Shown: positions 31,766 to 40,173 of the stretch, piece after piece
Layout of the letters: every line of letters starts with the position of its first letter
How positions within the stretch are numbered: the first letter of the stretch is position 1
From: JOPF136 sp963773835
Lineage (GTDB): Bacteria > Acidobacteriota > Terriglobia > Acidiferrales > UBA7541
Assembly: GCA_963773835.1 (NCBI GenBank)
Contig: CAVZCQ010000002.1
Span: 635,945 to 699,944, forward strand
Direction: 5' to 3'
Length of the DNA stretch: 64,000 nt
Notes under the pieces: generated by a model
What the model saw: only the letters and a program-made list of their open reading frames with translations
Databases searched by the model: none
Told to the model about the DNA's origin: nothing
Position numbers and translations under genes: made by a program

Positions 31766-33091
31766 GTGAGTGTGAGCGAAGGTATGCCTCCTCAGTCCGA
31801 TCGAGAACTCGCGAACGACACCCCGGGAGGCCAGGCGGACGCGAAAGCGGCAGCCGAACGAGTGTTCCGGGAAGAGTCGGGCCGGATTGTGGCTTCGCTC
31901 ATCCGCATATCGGGCTCGTTCGACCTGGCCGAAGAGGCGATGCAGGAAGCGTTTGCTTCCGCGGTGGCGCACTGGCCGGAGCGCGGGATTCCGGCGAAGC
32001 CAGGGGCATGGATCACGGCGGTTGCCCACCGGAAGCTGATTGACGGAGCGCGGCGGCAGAAAACGCGGAACGAGAGCCAGGATGCGCTCGGCTACGAACT
32101 GCAGAGCGCGGCGCGGCGGGACGAGCCCTCCGCGGATGAGCTGTCCGTGAATTATCCCGACGAGCGCATGCGGCTGATGTTCACGTGCTGCCACCCGGCG
32201 CTGAACCGGGAAGCGCAAGTGGCGCTGACGCTGCGAACGCTGGGAGGGCTGACGACGCCGGAAATTGCGCGGGCATTCCTGGTGGCGGAGGCCACGCTGG
32301 CGCAGCGGCTGGTGCGGGCGAAACAGAAAATCCGCGACGCGAACATTCCCTACGAAGTGCCGCCGGAGCACCTCCTGCCTGAGCGTCTGGAAGCGGTGCA
32401 GGCGGTCATCTACCTGATATTCAACGAAGGCTACAGCGCAACGAGGGGCGAACGGCTGGTGAGGGAGGATTTATGCGCCGAGGCCATCCGGCTAGGCCGC
32501 ACGCTGTGCGAGCTACTGCCTGCGGAGGCGGAAAGCCTGGGGCTCCTGGCGCTGATGCTGCTGCACGATTCGCGGCGGCGGGCGCGGATGAATGCGCAGG
32601 GGCAGCTCGTGCCGCTCGAAGAGCAGGACCGCTCATTGTGGAACCGCGCACAGAACGCGGAAGGCTCGCGGCTGGTGCGGCAGGCACTCGAGCGGCACGC
32701 GGTTGGGCCATACCAGTTGCAAGCGGCGATTGCGGCGCTGCACGGGGAAGCAGAGCGGGCGGAGCAGACCGATTGGCGCCAGATCTCCGCGCTCTATGGA
32801 GAGCTGGAAAAGATTTCCTCCTCTCCTGTAGTGAGGCTGAATCACGCTGTGGCTGTGGCCATGAGTGAGGGATTGGAAAAGGGACTGGCGAGAATGGACG
32901 AACTCGGGGCGAGCGGCGAGCTGGACAGCTATTACCTCTTGCCGGCTGCGCAGGCGGATATTCTGCGGCGGCTAGGGCGGCGGGCCGAGGCGGGGAAGGC
33001 CTACCGCCGGGCACTCGAGCTGGCGACGAACCGCGTGGAGCAAGACTATTTACGCCGGCGGCTCAGCGAGGTGGAGGGTGGACAGGGCTGA
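31766..33091 (+). CDS. ECF42-type RNA polymerase sigma factor with C-terminal TPR-like extension
   Basis: A 441-residue sigma factor. Region 2 (about 30-100, with FDLAEEAMQEAFASAV) and region 4 (about 130-190, with TTPEIARAFLVAEATLAQRLVRAK) are followed by a long helical extension (about 200-440, YLIFNEGYSA... and paired helices near the end). This length and layout, with DGPF genes next to it, mark the ECF42 group, which lacks a classical anti-sigma factor; the C-terminal part is needed for activity in studied members. The start is ambiguous: GTG 31766, GTG 31772 or ATG 31784. Three TGTCGA-N16-CGTCGTA promoters upstream define its probable regulon. Confidence 0.88.
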   Translation: MSVSEGMPPQSDRELANDTPGGQADAKAAAERVFREESGRIVASLIRISGSFDLAEEAMQEAFASAVAHWPERGIPAKPGAWITAVAHRKLIDGARRQKTRNESQDALGYELQSAARRDEPSADELSVNYPDERMRLMFTCCHPALNREAQVALTLRTLGGLTTPEIARAFLVAEATLAQRLVRAKQKIRDANIPYEVPPEHLLPERLEAVQAVIYLIFNEGYSATRGERLVREDLCAEAIRLGRTLCELLPAEAESLGLLALMLLHDSRRRARMNAQGQLVPLEEQDRSLWNRAQNAEGSRLVRQALERHAVGPYQLQAAIAALHGEAERAEQTDWRQISALYGELEKISSSPVVRLNHAVAVAMSEGLEKGLARMDELGASGELDSYYLLPAAQADILRRLGRRAEAGKAYRRALELATNRVEQDYLRRRLSEVEGGQG

Positions 33092-33132
33092 GGAATAGGC
33101 GAGTGAGCAGAGGGCACAGGGGAAGTGGACAA

Positions 33133-33166
33133 CGCAGAGGCGCAGAGCTCGCAGAGGAACGCAGAG
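33133..33166. repeat. Short phased CGCAGAG repeats
   Basis: CGCAGAG occurs four times (33133, 33141, 33150, 33160) with 8, 9 and 10 base steps, just after the sigma gene and before the convergent MBL-PilZ gene. No function is evident. Confidence 0.5.
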
Positions 33167-33185
33167 AAAAGCAGGAACGCGAAAA

Positions 33186-34379
33186 TCAGGATGGGCGGTC
33201 GGGCTCGACTTCTTCAGCGAAAACGATGCCGACGGCATTGCGGTTCTCGTCCTCGGCAGGCTCGCGGCGAACGACATAGCCGCGGAGAGGAATGCGGCCG
33301 TCGGGATGGAGCTCGTCCACAGGGGCTTCCATCATCACCTGGAGTTCGGATTGGAGGCGCGGAGTGTTTTCCAGGTAGAGCAGTGCTCCGTGGAGAGTGA
33401 GGTCGCGGATGATGGTTTCTTCCTGGAAGGCGCGACCCTCTTCGGAATAGCCCACGATGGTGGCACGGAAGAAGCCTTCGCGGCGCTGGCCGGCGCGGCT
33501 ATCGCGCATGACAACGTCCATTTTGCGGGAATCGAGAGTCATGACCATGCCCTCGGAGGCGGCCCAGGCATTGGCGTATTGCTGGCGGGTCTGGCGGAGG
33601 ATGGCGTCCACGCCGCGGTCGCTGGAATCGGGGTCGTGATGGAAAAGTACGAGGTTTTTGGCGCCAGCGTCGCGCACCACGCTGATTCCCTCAAGCCACG
33701 TGGAATGGCCCCAGCCTTTCTGCGAAGTGCGCAGCTGCTCAGGGGTGTACTGCGCGTCGTGAATGTAGATGTCGGCGCCCTCGGCGAGTTTGCGGAGGTC
33801 GCGATCCATTTCGGGAACGCCAGGCTCGTTGTCGGTGGCATAGACGACAGTGCCGGCGGGAGTCTCGAGGCGGAAGCCGAGGCAGCCCTGGGGATGGTTG
33901 AGCCACTGGGTGGTGACGCGAGTTTCGCCGAACTGGATGGAATCGCCGCCGGCGATTTCCGTGTACTCGCGCTTGCAGTGGAAGATGCTGACGTCCACGG
34001 GAAAATAGGGAGTGGCCATCTGGGTTTGGAGGACGCGCTTCAGGCTGTCTTTGCCCAAGTATTTGGACTGGAAGCTGAAGAAATGGAAGTGATTCCGCTC
34101 CTGTACGAACGGGAAGAAGAAGGGCAAGCCCTGGATATGGTCCCAGTGATAGTGAGTGACCAGAACGACGGCTTCCAGCGGCGCATCGCCCAGCGACTCC
34201 ATGTAACGGCGGCCCAGGTGGCGGAGGCCGGTGCCGCAGTCGAGGATAAAGCGTTTGCCGTCAGTGGCGACGAACTCGAGGCAGGGGGTATTGCCGCCGT
34301 AGCGCCAGGTGCTGCGGTCCACGGTAGGGGTCGAGCCACGCACTCCCCAAAACGTTAGTTTTGCGGTCTTCTGGGACAT
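33186..34379 (-). CDS. Metallo-beta-lactamase fold protein fused to a PilZ-like domain
   Basis: A 397-residue protein. Residues 1 to about 285 are an MBL-fold hydrolase with the metal motif THYHWDH, a GVRGSTP start and later ligands DNEPG and HHDP, like phosphodiesterase/RNase Z-like members. Residues about 290-397 look like a PilZ domain (ATIVGYSEEG..., DLTLHGALLYL, where Thr replaces Ser of DxSxxG; the RxxxR is imperfect). A c-di-GMP-regulated hydrolase is a reasonable inference. ATG 34379 is chosen as the start nearest the fold; the frame is open to 34460. The gene converges on the ECF42 operon. Confidence 0.8.
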   Translation of the reverse strand: MSQKTAKLTFWGVRGSTPTVDRSTWRYGGNTPCLEFVATDGKRFILDCGTGLRHLGRRYMESLGDAPLEAVVLVTHYHWDHIQGLPFFFPFVQERNHFHFFSFQSKYLGKDSLKRVLQTQMATPYFPVDVSIFHCKREYTEIAGGDSIQFGETRVTTQWLNHPQGCLGFRLETPAGTVVYATDNEPGVPEMDRDLRKLAEGADIYIHDAQYTPEQLRTSQKGWGHSTWLEGISVVRDAGAKNLVLFHHDPDSSDRGVDAILRQTRQQYANAWAASEGMVMTLDSRKMDVVMRDSRAGQRREGFFRATIVGYSEEGRAFQEETIIRDLTLHGALLYLENTPRLQSELQVMMEAPVDELHPDGRIPLRGYVVRREPAEDENRNAVGIVFAEEVEPDRPS

Positions 34380-34708
34380 CCGACACCCGTCTGTGAAGCC
34401 TGGCACTTCCCTGAGTGCGTCTGAACCGCGCCATTCCGGCCTGCGCGTGGTGGAAGTCATACTAGGCGTGTGGGCTGTGGGAAGTCAATTTCCTTCCTAG
34501 CGACGGGTGCCTGCGGCGAACCGGGGCGAACCGGCGAGTGACCTGACACGAGAGCCGAGGAACGCAAGCGTGACCAAAACGGAGAGGCCGCAGGGCTATC
34601 CAGGTGCGGCACAGGTGACGGGACAGCGCCGCGGCCATGCTGACCTGCTCCCCCAGATCCGCGCACGAGCATATATGATTTTCGCATTCTGGCGCGGAAG
34701 GGGGAAGC

Positions 34709-34984
34709 ATGTCGAAGCGAAAGTACAGCGAAGTGGAGATGATCGGGGCCTTGAAGCAGATGGAGGCCGGGCGGTCCGCCGCCGAGGTGGGCCGGGAGTT
34801 GGGGGTTTCCAAGCACACCATCTATGCCTGGAAGGCCAAGTACGGGGGGATGAGCGTGGGCGAGGCGCAGCGTTTGCGCCAGCTCGAGGACGAGAACCAG
34901 CGTCTGAAAAAGCTGGTGGCGGACCTCAGCCTGGACAAGGACATGCTCAAGGCGCTGATTGAAAAAAACGGCTGGAGCTCGTAG
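34709..34984 (+). CDS. IS3-family transposase OrfA
   Basis: A 91-residue helix-turn-helix/leucine-zipper protein: HTH in about 20-45 (AAEVGRELGVSKHTIYAWKAKYGG) and a coiled coil in the C-terminal half (QLEDENQRLKKLVADLSLDK). It binds the element ends and, with OrfB, makes the transposase by -1 frameshifting. It is of the IS407 type. The ATG is preceded by a GGGGGAAG site. Confidence 0.92.
   Translation: MSKRKYSEVEMIGALKQMEAGRSAAEVGRELGVSKHTIYAWKAKYGGMSVGEAQRLRQLEDENQRLKKLVADLSLDKDMLKALIEKNGWSS
34963..34969 (+). other. Programmed -1 frameshift slippery site of the IS
   Basis: The heptamer A AAA AAC (34963-34969) lies near the end of orfA. In the -1 frame a TGA at 34960-34962 ends immediately before it, and the frame is then open through orfB. 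A slip here joins OrfA and OrfB into one transposase. Confidence 0.85.
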
Positions 34985-35025
34985 ACCGACGGGAAGAAGC
35001 GCGCTGGCTGTGGGAGCACTACCTG

Positions 35026-35922
35026 GTGAGCGCGCGACGGGTCTGCGGGCTGATGGTCGTGGCCGAGTCCAGTTATCGGTACGCGAGCCGGCGCAGCGAT
35101 GAAGAGTTGCGAGCGCGACTGGTGGAGGCGGCGCGGGAGAAGCCGCGGTGGGGCTACCGGAGGTTGCAGATTCTGGTGGACCAGAGCGGCCGCGTGAACC
35201 ATAAGCGGGTGTATCGGGTGTACCGGGAGGCGGGGCTGATGATCCGGCGCAAGACGCGCAGACGGCTGGTGCGTGTGGGAGCGCCGCGACCCGCGCCGAA
35301 TGGGCCGAATCAGGAATGGGCGCTGGACTTCGTCCACGATGCCGCGGAGAGCGGGCAGAAGTTCCGCACGCTGAGCGTGCTGGACGTGTACACGCGAGAA
35401 GCACTGGCGCTGGAAGTGGACACCAGCATGGGCAGCCGGAGGGTGACGCGGGTGCTGGAACAGATTCTGGTGGAGAGAGGAAAACCAACGGTGATTCGTT
35501 GCGACAACGGACCGGAATTCACGAGCCGTCATTTTCTGGCCTGGTGCCTGGAGCGGGAGATCGAGCTGGTGCACATCGAGCCGGGGAAGCCGGTGCAGAA
35601 CCCGCACGTGGAGAGTTTTCACGGACGGTTGCGGGAGGAATGCTTGAACGCGAGCTGGTTTGGGAATCTGTTTGACGCGCGGAAAAAGATCGGAGCCTGG
35701 AGGGAGGAATACAACGAGGAACGGCCGCACAGCAGCCTGGGATACCGGACGCCGGCTGAATTCGCTGCGGCCTACGCCGCAACAGCGCTGGCAGGCAGAT
35801 CGATGACCGCGGTGGTGGCACGGCAAACCCCGGAGCAACGGGGAAGAGTGACGGGAAGAGGAGCCGAAAGCTGCGTTATGAGCACATCAGCAGAGTTGAG
35901 CGGAGGTCAAGACGTCGTATGA
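35026..35922 (+). CDS. IS3-family transposase OrfB (DDE integrase domain)
   Basis: A 298-residue integrase-like catalytic part. The DDE triad is readable in ALDFVHD, RCDNGPEFTS and NPHVESFHGRLREE. An HTH_21-like region (EKPRWGYRRLQILV) precedes it and the C-terminal YNEERPHSSLGYRTP segment follows. It has its own GTG start at 35026, but the frame is open from 34963, and the active protein is expected from a -1 frameshift in orfA. The frame is intact. Confidence 0.92.
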   Translation: MSARRVCGLMVVAESSYRYASRRSDEELRARLVEAAREKPRWGYRRLQILVDQSGRVNHKRVYRVYREAGLMIRRKTRRRLVRVGAPRPAPNGPNQEWALDFVHDAAESGQKFRTLSVLDVYTREALALEVDTSMGSRRVTRVLEQILVERGKPTVIRCDNGPEFTSRHFLAWCLEREIELVHIEPGKPVQNPHVESFHGRLREECLNASWFGNLFDARKKIGAWREEYNEERPHSSLGYRTPAEFAAAYAATALAGRSMTAVVARQTPEQRGRVTGRGAESCVMSTSAELSGGQDVV

Positions 35923-35979
35923 TCGCGTGCGCGGAGCCAGGGGGCAGGTCAATGCGGTAATGCAGGTTAAACTAGGGCC

Positions 35980-36957
35980 GTGGCGCACCACACCGGAGCG
36001 GAAGCCCACGCGCATCCGCACAGTCACACACACAGCCACGGGCACGCGCATTTTCCTGGCGAAGGGGGTGCCGCGGGACGGTGGAAAGGAGTCATGTTCT
36101 GGTCCGTGGCGGCGACGCTGGGGCTGGTGGTGGCGGAGTTGGTGGGAGGCACGCTGGCCCGGTCGATGGCGCTCGTCAGCGACGGTATTCATAACCTGTC
36201 CGACCTGCCGACTCTGTTTGTGTCCTGGTTCGCGCTGCGGCTGGCGGAGCGTCCGCCGGACGCGGAGAAGACGTACGGGTACCACCGGGCGGGGATACTG
36301 GCGGCGTTTGCGAACGCGCTACTGCTGGCCGGTGTGGCGATGTTCCTGCTGTACGAGGGTGTGGAGCGGCTGGTGGCGCCGGTGGCGGTGGCAGGCCGGC
36401 TGATGTTCTGGATCTCGGCGGGGGCACTGGTGGTGAATGGCGGAATCACGCTGGCGGTGGTGCGCGGGAGAAAAGATCTGAACCTGCGCGCGGTGCTGGT
36501 GCACAACGCCGGCGACGCGCTGTCCAACGTGGCGATTCTGGGCGGGGCGTGGGCGATCGAAAGGACAGGGGCGTACTGGTTGGACGCGGTGCTGGGACTG
36601 CTGATCGGCGGGCTGGTACTGTGGTCGAGCGTGGGGATACTGCGAGAAAGCAGCCACATCCTGCTGGAGGGCCTGCCGCGGCATGTGGCGCTGGCGGACG
36701 TGGCGAGGGCCATTCTGGGTGTGACGGGCGTGCAGGAGGTTCACGACATTCATATCTGGACCCTGGGGACCGAACTGTTTGCCATCTCCTGCCACATCCG
36801 CATCCCGAATATGGAGCTGGAGGCGAGCGAAAAGATTTTGGGAGAGATTCGCGGGCTGCTGGCGGAGCGGTTTCACATCACGCATGCGACGATTCAGTTC
36901 GAGCGTGCGGGGCAAGACGCGGAGTTTTATATGCCCGAGCCATTTAAGGCGCCATAA
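35980..36957 (+). CDS. Cation diffusion facilitator (CzcD-like zinc/cobalt exporter)
   Basis: A 325-residue inner-membrane metal/proton antiporter. The N-terminus is rich in His (about 3-24). Six membrane helices follow, with the metal-site HxxxD pairs in helix 2 (DGIHNLSD) and helix 5 (HNAGDALSN), and a C-terminal cytoplasmic ferredoxin-like domain (about 215-310). GTG 35980 is the only possible start, since a TAA stands in frame at 35968. The IS element ends 28 bp upstream, so its native promoter and leader have probably been displaced and reading may come from the IS. Confidence 0.9.
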   Translation: MAHHTGAEAHAHPHSHTHSHGHAHFPGEGGAAGRWKGVMFWSVAATLGLVVAELVGGTLARSMALVSDGIHNLSDLPTLFVSWFALRLAERPPDAEKTYGYHRAGILAAFANALLLAGVAMFLLYEGVERLVAPVAVAGRLMFWISAGALVVNGGITLAVVRGRKDLNLRAVLVHNAGDALSNVAILGGAWAIERTGAYWLDAVLGLLIGGLVLWSSVGILRESSHILLEGLPRHVALADVARAILGVTGVQEVHDIHIWTLGTELFAISCHIRIPNMELEASEKILGEIRGLLAERFHITHATIQFERAGQDAEFYMPEPFKAP

Positions 36958-37003
36958 GAGGGGGGAGCTGCTGCGGGAGATGGAGAGAAAGAAAAAAACG
37001 AAC

Positions 37004-37026
37004 CGCAGGGCTGCGCCCTGCGCTAC
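37004..37026 (-). repeat. GTAG-headed hairpin after a gene 3' end
   Basis: On the minus strand GTAG (37026-37023) is followed by arms CGCAGGGC/GCCCTGCG with a 3-base loop, 6 bases after the stop of the gene at 37033. Likely another member of the palindromic repeat family; may also terminate both convergent genes. Confidence 0.65.
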
Positions 37027-37032
37027 AGCGGA

Positions 37033-37788
37033 TCAGGATCTGGGGAGCTGGATGGAGGTGCCGCGCTCTTCATTCATGCGGAGGGTGGCGTCGATGTCGA
37101 GATAGTCGAGGGAAATGCTACGGCGCAGGCCTTCTTTGGTGACGTAAATGAGGCGACCGGGCTCGCCAGTGAAAGCAACGGCAAACAGAAGGCGGCCATC
37201 GCGCTGGACGAGGATGAATTCGCCGGGATCCGGCAGAGGCTGCTCCGGAGTGGCGGACTGGGCTTGAGGCGCCGGCTGCGCGGCCGGCGGTGCCACCACG
37301 ATGATCGGCGCCGGCGCGGGCGATTCCGGCTGGGGCGCGGCGATGGGCGTCTCCATCACGATGGGACTGCCTCCGAACGGCGAGAAAAGGAACGGACTGG
37401 CGCCCACGGAAGAGCCGCGGATCCGCAGCGCCAGGGCAATTTCCTGCTGGGTAACCGGATCGATGAGCGCGCGAACATCGAGGTTGCTGTTGACCGCGGC
37501 CAGGTGGGTGTAATCAAAACCCAGGCCGGGCACCGGGTAGCCGAAAAGATCCTGCACGGTCCCGCCGGGGAAAAAGCCGCCGGTGAATGCCGGATTCACT
37601 GGCACATTCTGGGTGCGCGGGGTTACGCCGCGCGGCCGGACAGGAAAGGGAATGCTTCGAACCGGACGCACGGAAACGGCAGGACGAGCAGCAAAGGAAT
37701 GCATAGGAGCCCCGGCACGTGATTGAGCAGCGGCGGGGAGGATCCCGAAACCGATCAGGGCGGCGACAAGGACTGCTTTCCTACCCAT
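37033..37788 (-). CDS. Secreted Pro/Ala-rich protein of unknown function
   Basis: I do not recognise this 251-residue protein. It has a signal peptide (1 to about 21, cut near AAA-QS), then a Pro/Arg/Val-rich region (about 30-70), a segment with FPGGTVQDLFGYPVPG, an Ala/Pro/Gln linker (about 150-185) and a C-terminal part with possible beta strands (EFILVQRDGRLLFAVAF...). The end contains LDYLDIDATLRMNEERG. It looks periplasmic or surface-exposed and of a kind common as hypothetical proteins in Acidobacteria. AGGAAGGGAG precedes the ATG. It is convergent with the cation-efflux gene. Confidence 0.65.
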   Translation of the reverse strand: MGRKAVLVAALIGFGILPAAAQSRAGAPMHSFAARPAVSVRPVRSIPFPVRPRGVTPRTQNVPVNPAFTGGFFPGGTVQDLFGYPVPGLGFDYTHLAAVNSNLDVRALIDPVTQQEIALALRIRGSSVGASPFLFSPFGGSPIVMETPIAAPQPESPAPAPIIVVAPPAAQPAPQAQSATPEQPLPDPGEFILVQRDGRLLFAVAFTGEPGRLIYVTKEGLRRSISLDYLDIDATLRMNEERGTSIQLPRS

Positions 37789-37985
37789 GACTCCCTTCCT
37801 GCCTAGTTGGATGCAGTGTACGCCTATTGCGTCACGGTGTCATTACGATTTGCAGGGCCGCGGGGGCGCCGTTGAAGGGGCGGAGGGGCAGGCCTTCTGC
37901 AGCGAGCGGCCGGGCCCCAACAACGGGCCGGAGAAAGGGTTGTGCTTCCCGCTGAGGGCCGGTTGTGTTATAAACACGGAGCCTT

Positions 37986-38162
37986 ATGGAAGACGGGCGG
38001 CTTTCCCGGAAGAGCGAAAGCCCGGAGGAAAGGGCAGGGGCGCCAGCGCGGGAAGAGCCTTCGCAATATTGCCCGTCGTGCTCGGCGCCACTCGAGCCGC
38101 ACAGGTGCAAGCTGGTGTGCAGGCGCTGCGGCTACTTCATGTCCTGCTCGGATTACTACTGA
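37986..38162 (+). CDS. 58-residue zinc-ribbon protein
   Basis: A small gene not usually picked up at common length cut-offs. ATG 37986 has GGAG 5 bases upstream and the frame runs clean to TGA 38160. The product has a charged N-terminal half and a Cys-rich C-terminal half: CPSC (29-32), Cys41, CRRC (45-48) and Cys54, ending SDYY. The CxxC...CxxC pair fits a zinc ribbon. It lies 99 bp before a STAS gene on the same strand. The cysteine pattern makes a chance frame unlikely. Function unknown; possibly a nucleic-acid or protein-binding accessory. Confidence 0.72.
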   Translation: MEDGRLSRKSESPEERAGAPAREEPSQYCPSCSAPLEPHRCKLVCRRCGYFMSCSDYY

Positions 38163-38261
38163 CCGAGAGCCTCGCCGGGGGAAGCGGCGGGGGTACTGCT
38201 ACCCGCAGGAATGCGGGGCGGGCTGCAGCCGGGGAAATCAAGGGGAAGGGAGGTTCAAGAC

Positions 38262-38609
38262 GTGCCACTGAAAATTGCGAGCAAGGACGCAGACGGCGTG
38301 GTCGTGCTGCAACTGGAGGGAAAGATCATCCTGGGTGAGGAATCGAACTCCCTGCGCGAGCGCATGAAGAGCCTGCTGGCGGAAGACCGGCGGAAGATCG
38401 TGATGAACATGGGGAACGTGACCTATATCGACAGCGCCGGACTGGGGACGCTGGTGGCGGCATTCCACAGCGCGCGGAACCACGGCGCAGTGATGAAACT
38501 CTCCAACCTGGGACAGAAATTCCAGGAAGTGCTGCAGGTGACGAAACTGCTGACCGTGTTCGAGGTGTTTGATTCCGAAGCGGCGGCGGTGCAAAGCTTC
38601 GCGAAATAA
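38262..38609 (+). CDS. STAS-domain anti-sigma factor antagonist (second)
   Basis: A 115-residue STAS protein of the SpoIIAA/RsbV type with the phosphorylation serine in IDSAGLGTLV. It is similar in size to the STAS protein at 27290. GTG 38262 has GGGAGG at good distance, so the in-frame extension to 38211 is not used. It is followed by an intrinsic terminator (38629-38665). No kinase is adjacent; the PP2C phosphatase at 29323 is a candidate partner. Confidence 0.87.
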   Translation: MPLKIASKDADGVVVLQLEGKIILGEESNSLRERMKSLLAEDRRKIVMNMGNVTYIDSAGLGTLVAAFHSARNHGAVMKLSNLGQKFQEVLQVTKLLTVFEVFDSEAAAVQSFAK

Positions 38610-38628
38610 TTCCCTGGCCATCCTCGTG

Positions 38629-38665
38629 CGCGCCGGACCCACTTGGTGGGGCCGGCGCGTTTTTG
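38629..38665 (+). terminator. Intrinsic terminator after STAS gene
   Basis: Arms CGCGCCGG/CCGGCGCG with inner CCCAC/GTGGG and a short loop are followed by TTTTT and another T run. It lies 20 bases past the STAS stop. Confidence 0.8.
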
Positions 38666-38720
38666 TTTTCCGCCCCCATCCGCGCATGCCATCGGGCATG
38701 GATACGGGCGCGGCCGTGGC

Positions 38721-40076
38721 TCAACCGTCGAGCCTGTAAATGGCGAGGCCGCTGAGCAGTTTGGGATAAAAGTCGGTGGATTTCTGCGGAAGGACGTTGC
38801 CGGCAAGGGCGAGTTCGTAAACCTGGCGCACAGGGGCGGGATTGAGCAGAAAAGCGGCCTGCGCGGCGCCGGAATCCACGGCGGCGATGGCCTCGGCCGC
38901 GTCGCGATGGTAGCGGATGTTCTGCTCGCGCTCGACGGCTTGCGCGCTGATGCCCAGTTTGCGTTCGAACAGCAGGCGGTGGAGCAGAACCACGTCGAGG
39001 GTGCGCTGGGCCATGGGGACCTCGGGGAGCAGGGCGTCCAAATCCGCCTCGCGCCGCAGAACAAAGAGGTAGAACGCCCCGCCGCCCGCATACATCCCGA
39101 TAGCGCGCCGCGCCGTGTCGCTCTTGGCGCGCGCGGCGAGGTCGTGGCGGAGTTCGGCGAGCGCGGGGCGGCGCTGTTCCTCGCCCGCAAAGGGATAGGC
39201 GTACCAGTCGAAGATTCCATCGAGCGATTTGCGAAACGCCGGGAAATCGAAACCGCGTCCCAATGCATCGGGGCCGCTCACGGTGCGATGCGTGGGCAGC
39301 ACGGTGACGCCGGGGTCGTTGAGGGCAAACAGCGTGACCAGAGTCTTTTCGTGCGACGCACCGGGAGAGGAGTTGGCGCCGCGCGAGCGGCACTCGTCGC
39401 GGAAGGCCAGCGAAGTCTCGTAGCGGTGATGGCCGTCGGCGATGAGCAGCTTCTTGTCCGCCAGGGCGGCGACCAGGGCAGCGATGGCGGCAGGGTTGCT
39501 GATGGGCCAGAGCCGGTGGACGACGCCGAACTCGTCCTTCACTTCGTTTTCCGGCGCGGCGCGCATCACGGGCGCGAGGAGCGAGGTGACGCGCGAGCCG
39601 GCATCGTCGTAGAGAAGCATGAGCTGTCCGGTGTGGGCACGCGTGTGGCGCAGGAGTTCGAGCCGGTCGGCGCGCGCGGCGGTGTGCGTCTGCTCGTGGC
39701 GGAAGACGACGGCCGCGGAGTAGTCCTCCAGGCCGAGCAGGCCCAGAAGGCCACGGCGGGTGCGGCGTTCACTGGAGCCGGGGACGTTGAATTCCTGCGA
39801 GCAGGCGTAGAGCGAAGGAGCGGCGTCCTGGCGGAGGGCGCCCTCACGGATCCAGGCGTCGAGAGTCTCTGCGGCGCGCGTGTATACGTTCGACTGCGGC
39901 GAATCGCCGGGCTCTTCCCTGCCCTTCTCGATGCGGATCAGGTTGTGCGGGTCGAAGGCGTAGTAGTTCTCCTGCATTTCCGGGGTGATTTTGTCGTAGG
40001 GTTGAGTGAGCACATGCGCCAGGTCAAAGCGGGACGCGTCGAAGCGAAATGCGCGGAACGGAAAGATGCGGGCCAT
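38721..40076 (-). CDS. DUF1015-family protein
   Basis: A 451-residue protein with the DUF1015 hallmarks: PFRAFRFD near the start, TQPYDKITPEMQENYY, and the conserved IADGHHRYETSLAFRDE segment in the middle. The family is widespread, sometimes compared with enzymes that bind a phosphate-containing ligand, but the reaction is not known. ATG 40076 matches the usual MARIFPFRA start; a longer frame to 40121 is not family-like. It is transcribed after the epimerase gene (40170-41111) on the same strand, 93 bp away, with a REP-like hairpin between. Confidence 0.85.
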   Translation of the reverse strand: MARIFPFRAFRFDASRFDLAHVLTQPYDKITPEMQENYYAFDPHNLIRIEKGREEPGDSPQSNVYTRAAETLDAWIREGALRQDAAPSLYACSQEFNVPGSSERRTRRGLLGLLGLEDYSAAVVFRHEQTHTAARADRLELLRHTRAHTGQLMLLYDDAGSRVTSLLAPVMRAAPENEVKDEFGVVHRLWPISNPAAIAALVAALADKKLLIADGHHRYETSLAFRDECRSRGANSSPGASHEKTLVTLFALNDPGVTVLPTHRTVSGPDALGRGFDFPAFRKSLDGIFDWYAYPFAGEEQRRPALAELRHDLAARAKSDTARRAIGMYAGGGAFYLFVLRREADLDALLPEVPMAQRTLDVVLLHRLLFERKLGISAQAVEREQNIRYHRDAAEAIAAVDSGAAQAAFLLNPAPVRQVYELALAGNVLPQKSTDFYPKLLSGLAIYRLDG

Positions 40077-40142
40077 GGGTGCGCGTCTCGTGTGGCCGAT
40101 CGCTCGGCCCCAAAAAAGCATTCTAGCAGCAGAGGGAAGTGC

Positions 40143-40173
40143 CCACGGTCAGAAAAGCACTGACCGTGGCTAC
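40143..40173 (-). repeat. GTAG-headed hairpin overlapping epimerase stop
   Basis: On the minus strand GTAG (40173-40170) is followed by a 10-bp stem (arms CCACGGTCAG/CTGACCGTGG) with a 7-base loop. The TAG is the stop codon of the epimerase gene. Confidence 0.8.

Larger units (their letters stand above)
34641..35951 (+). mobile_element. Complete IS3-family element, IS407-like
   Basis: A 1311-bp insertion sequence. Imperfect terminal inverted repeats begin TGACCTGC at the left end (34641) and end GCAGGTCA at the right (35951), with a long shared CCGCGCACG stretch inside. It is flanked by a perfect 4-bp target duplication ATGC (34637-34640 and 35952-35955). It carries overlapping orfA and orfB in the -1 arrangement. 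The intact genes and perfect duplication point to a recent insertion. It lies only 28 bp before the cation-efflux gene. Confidence 0.93.
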
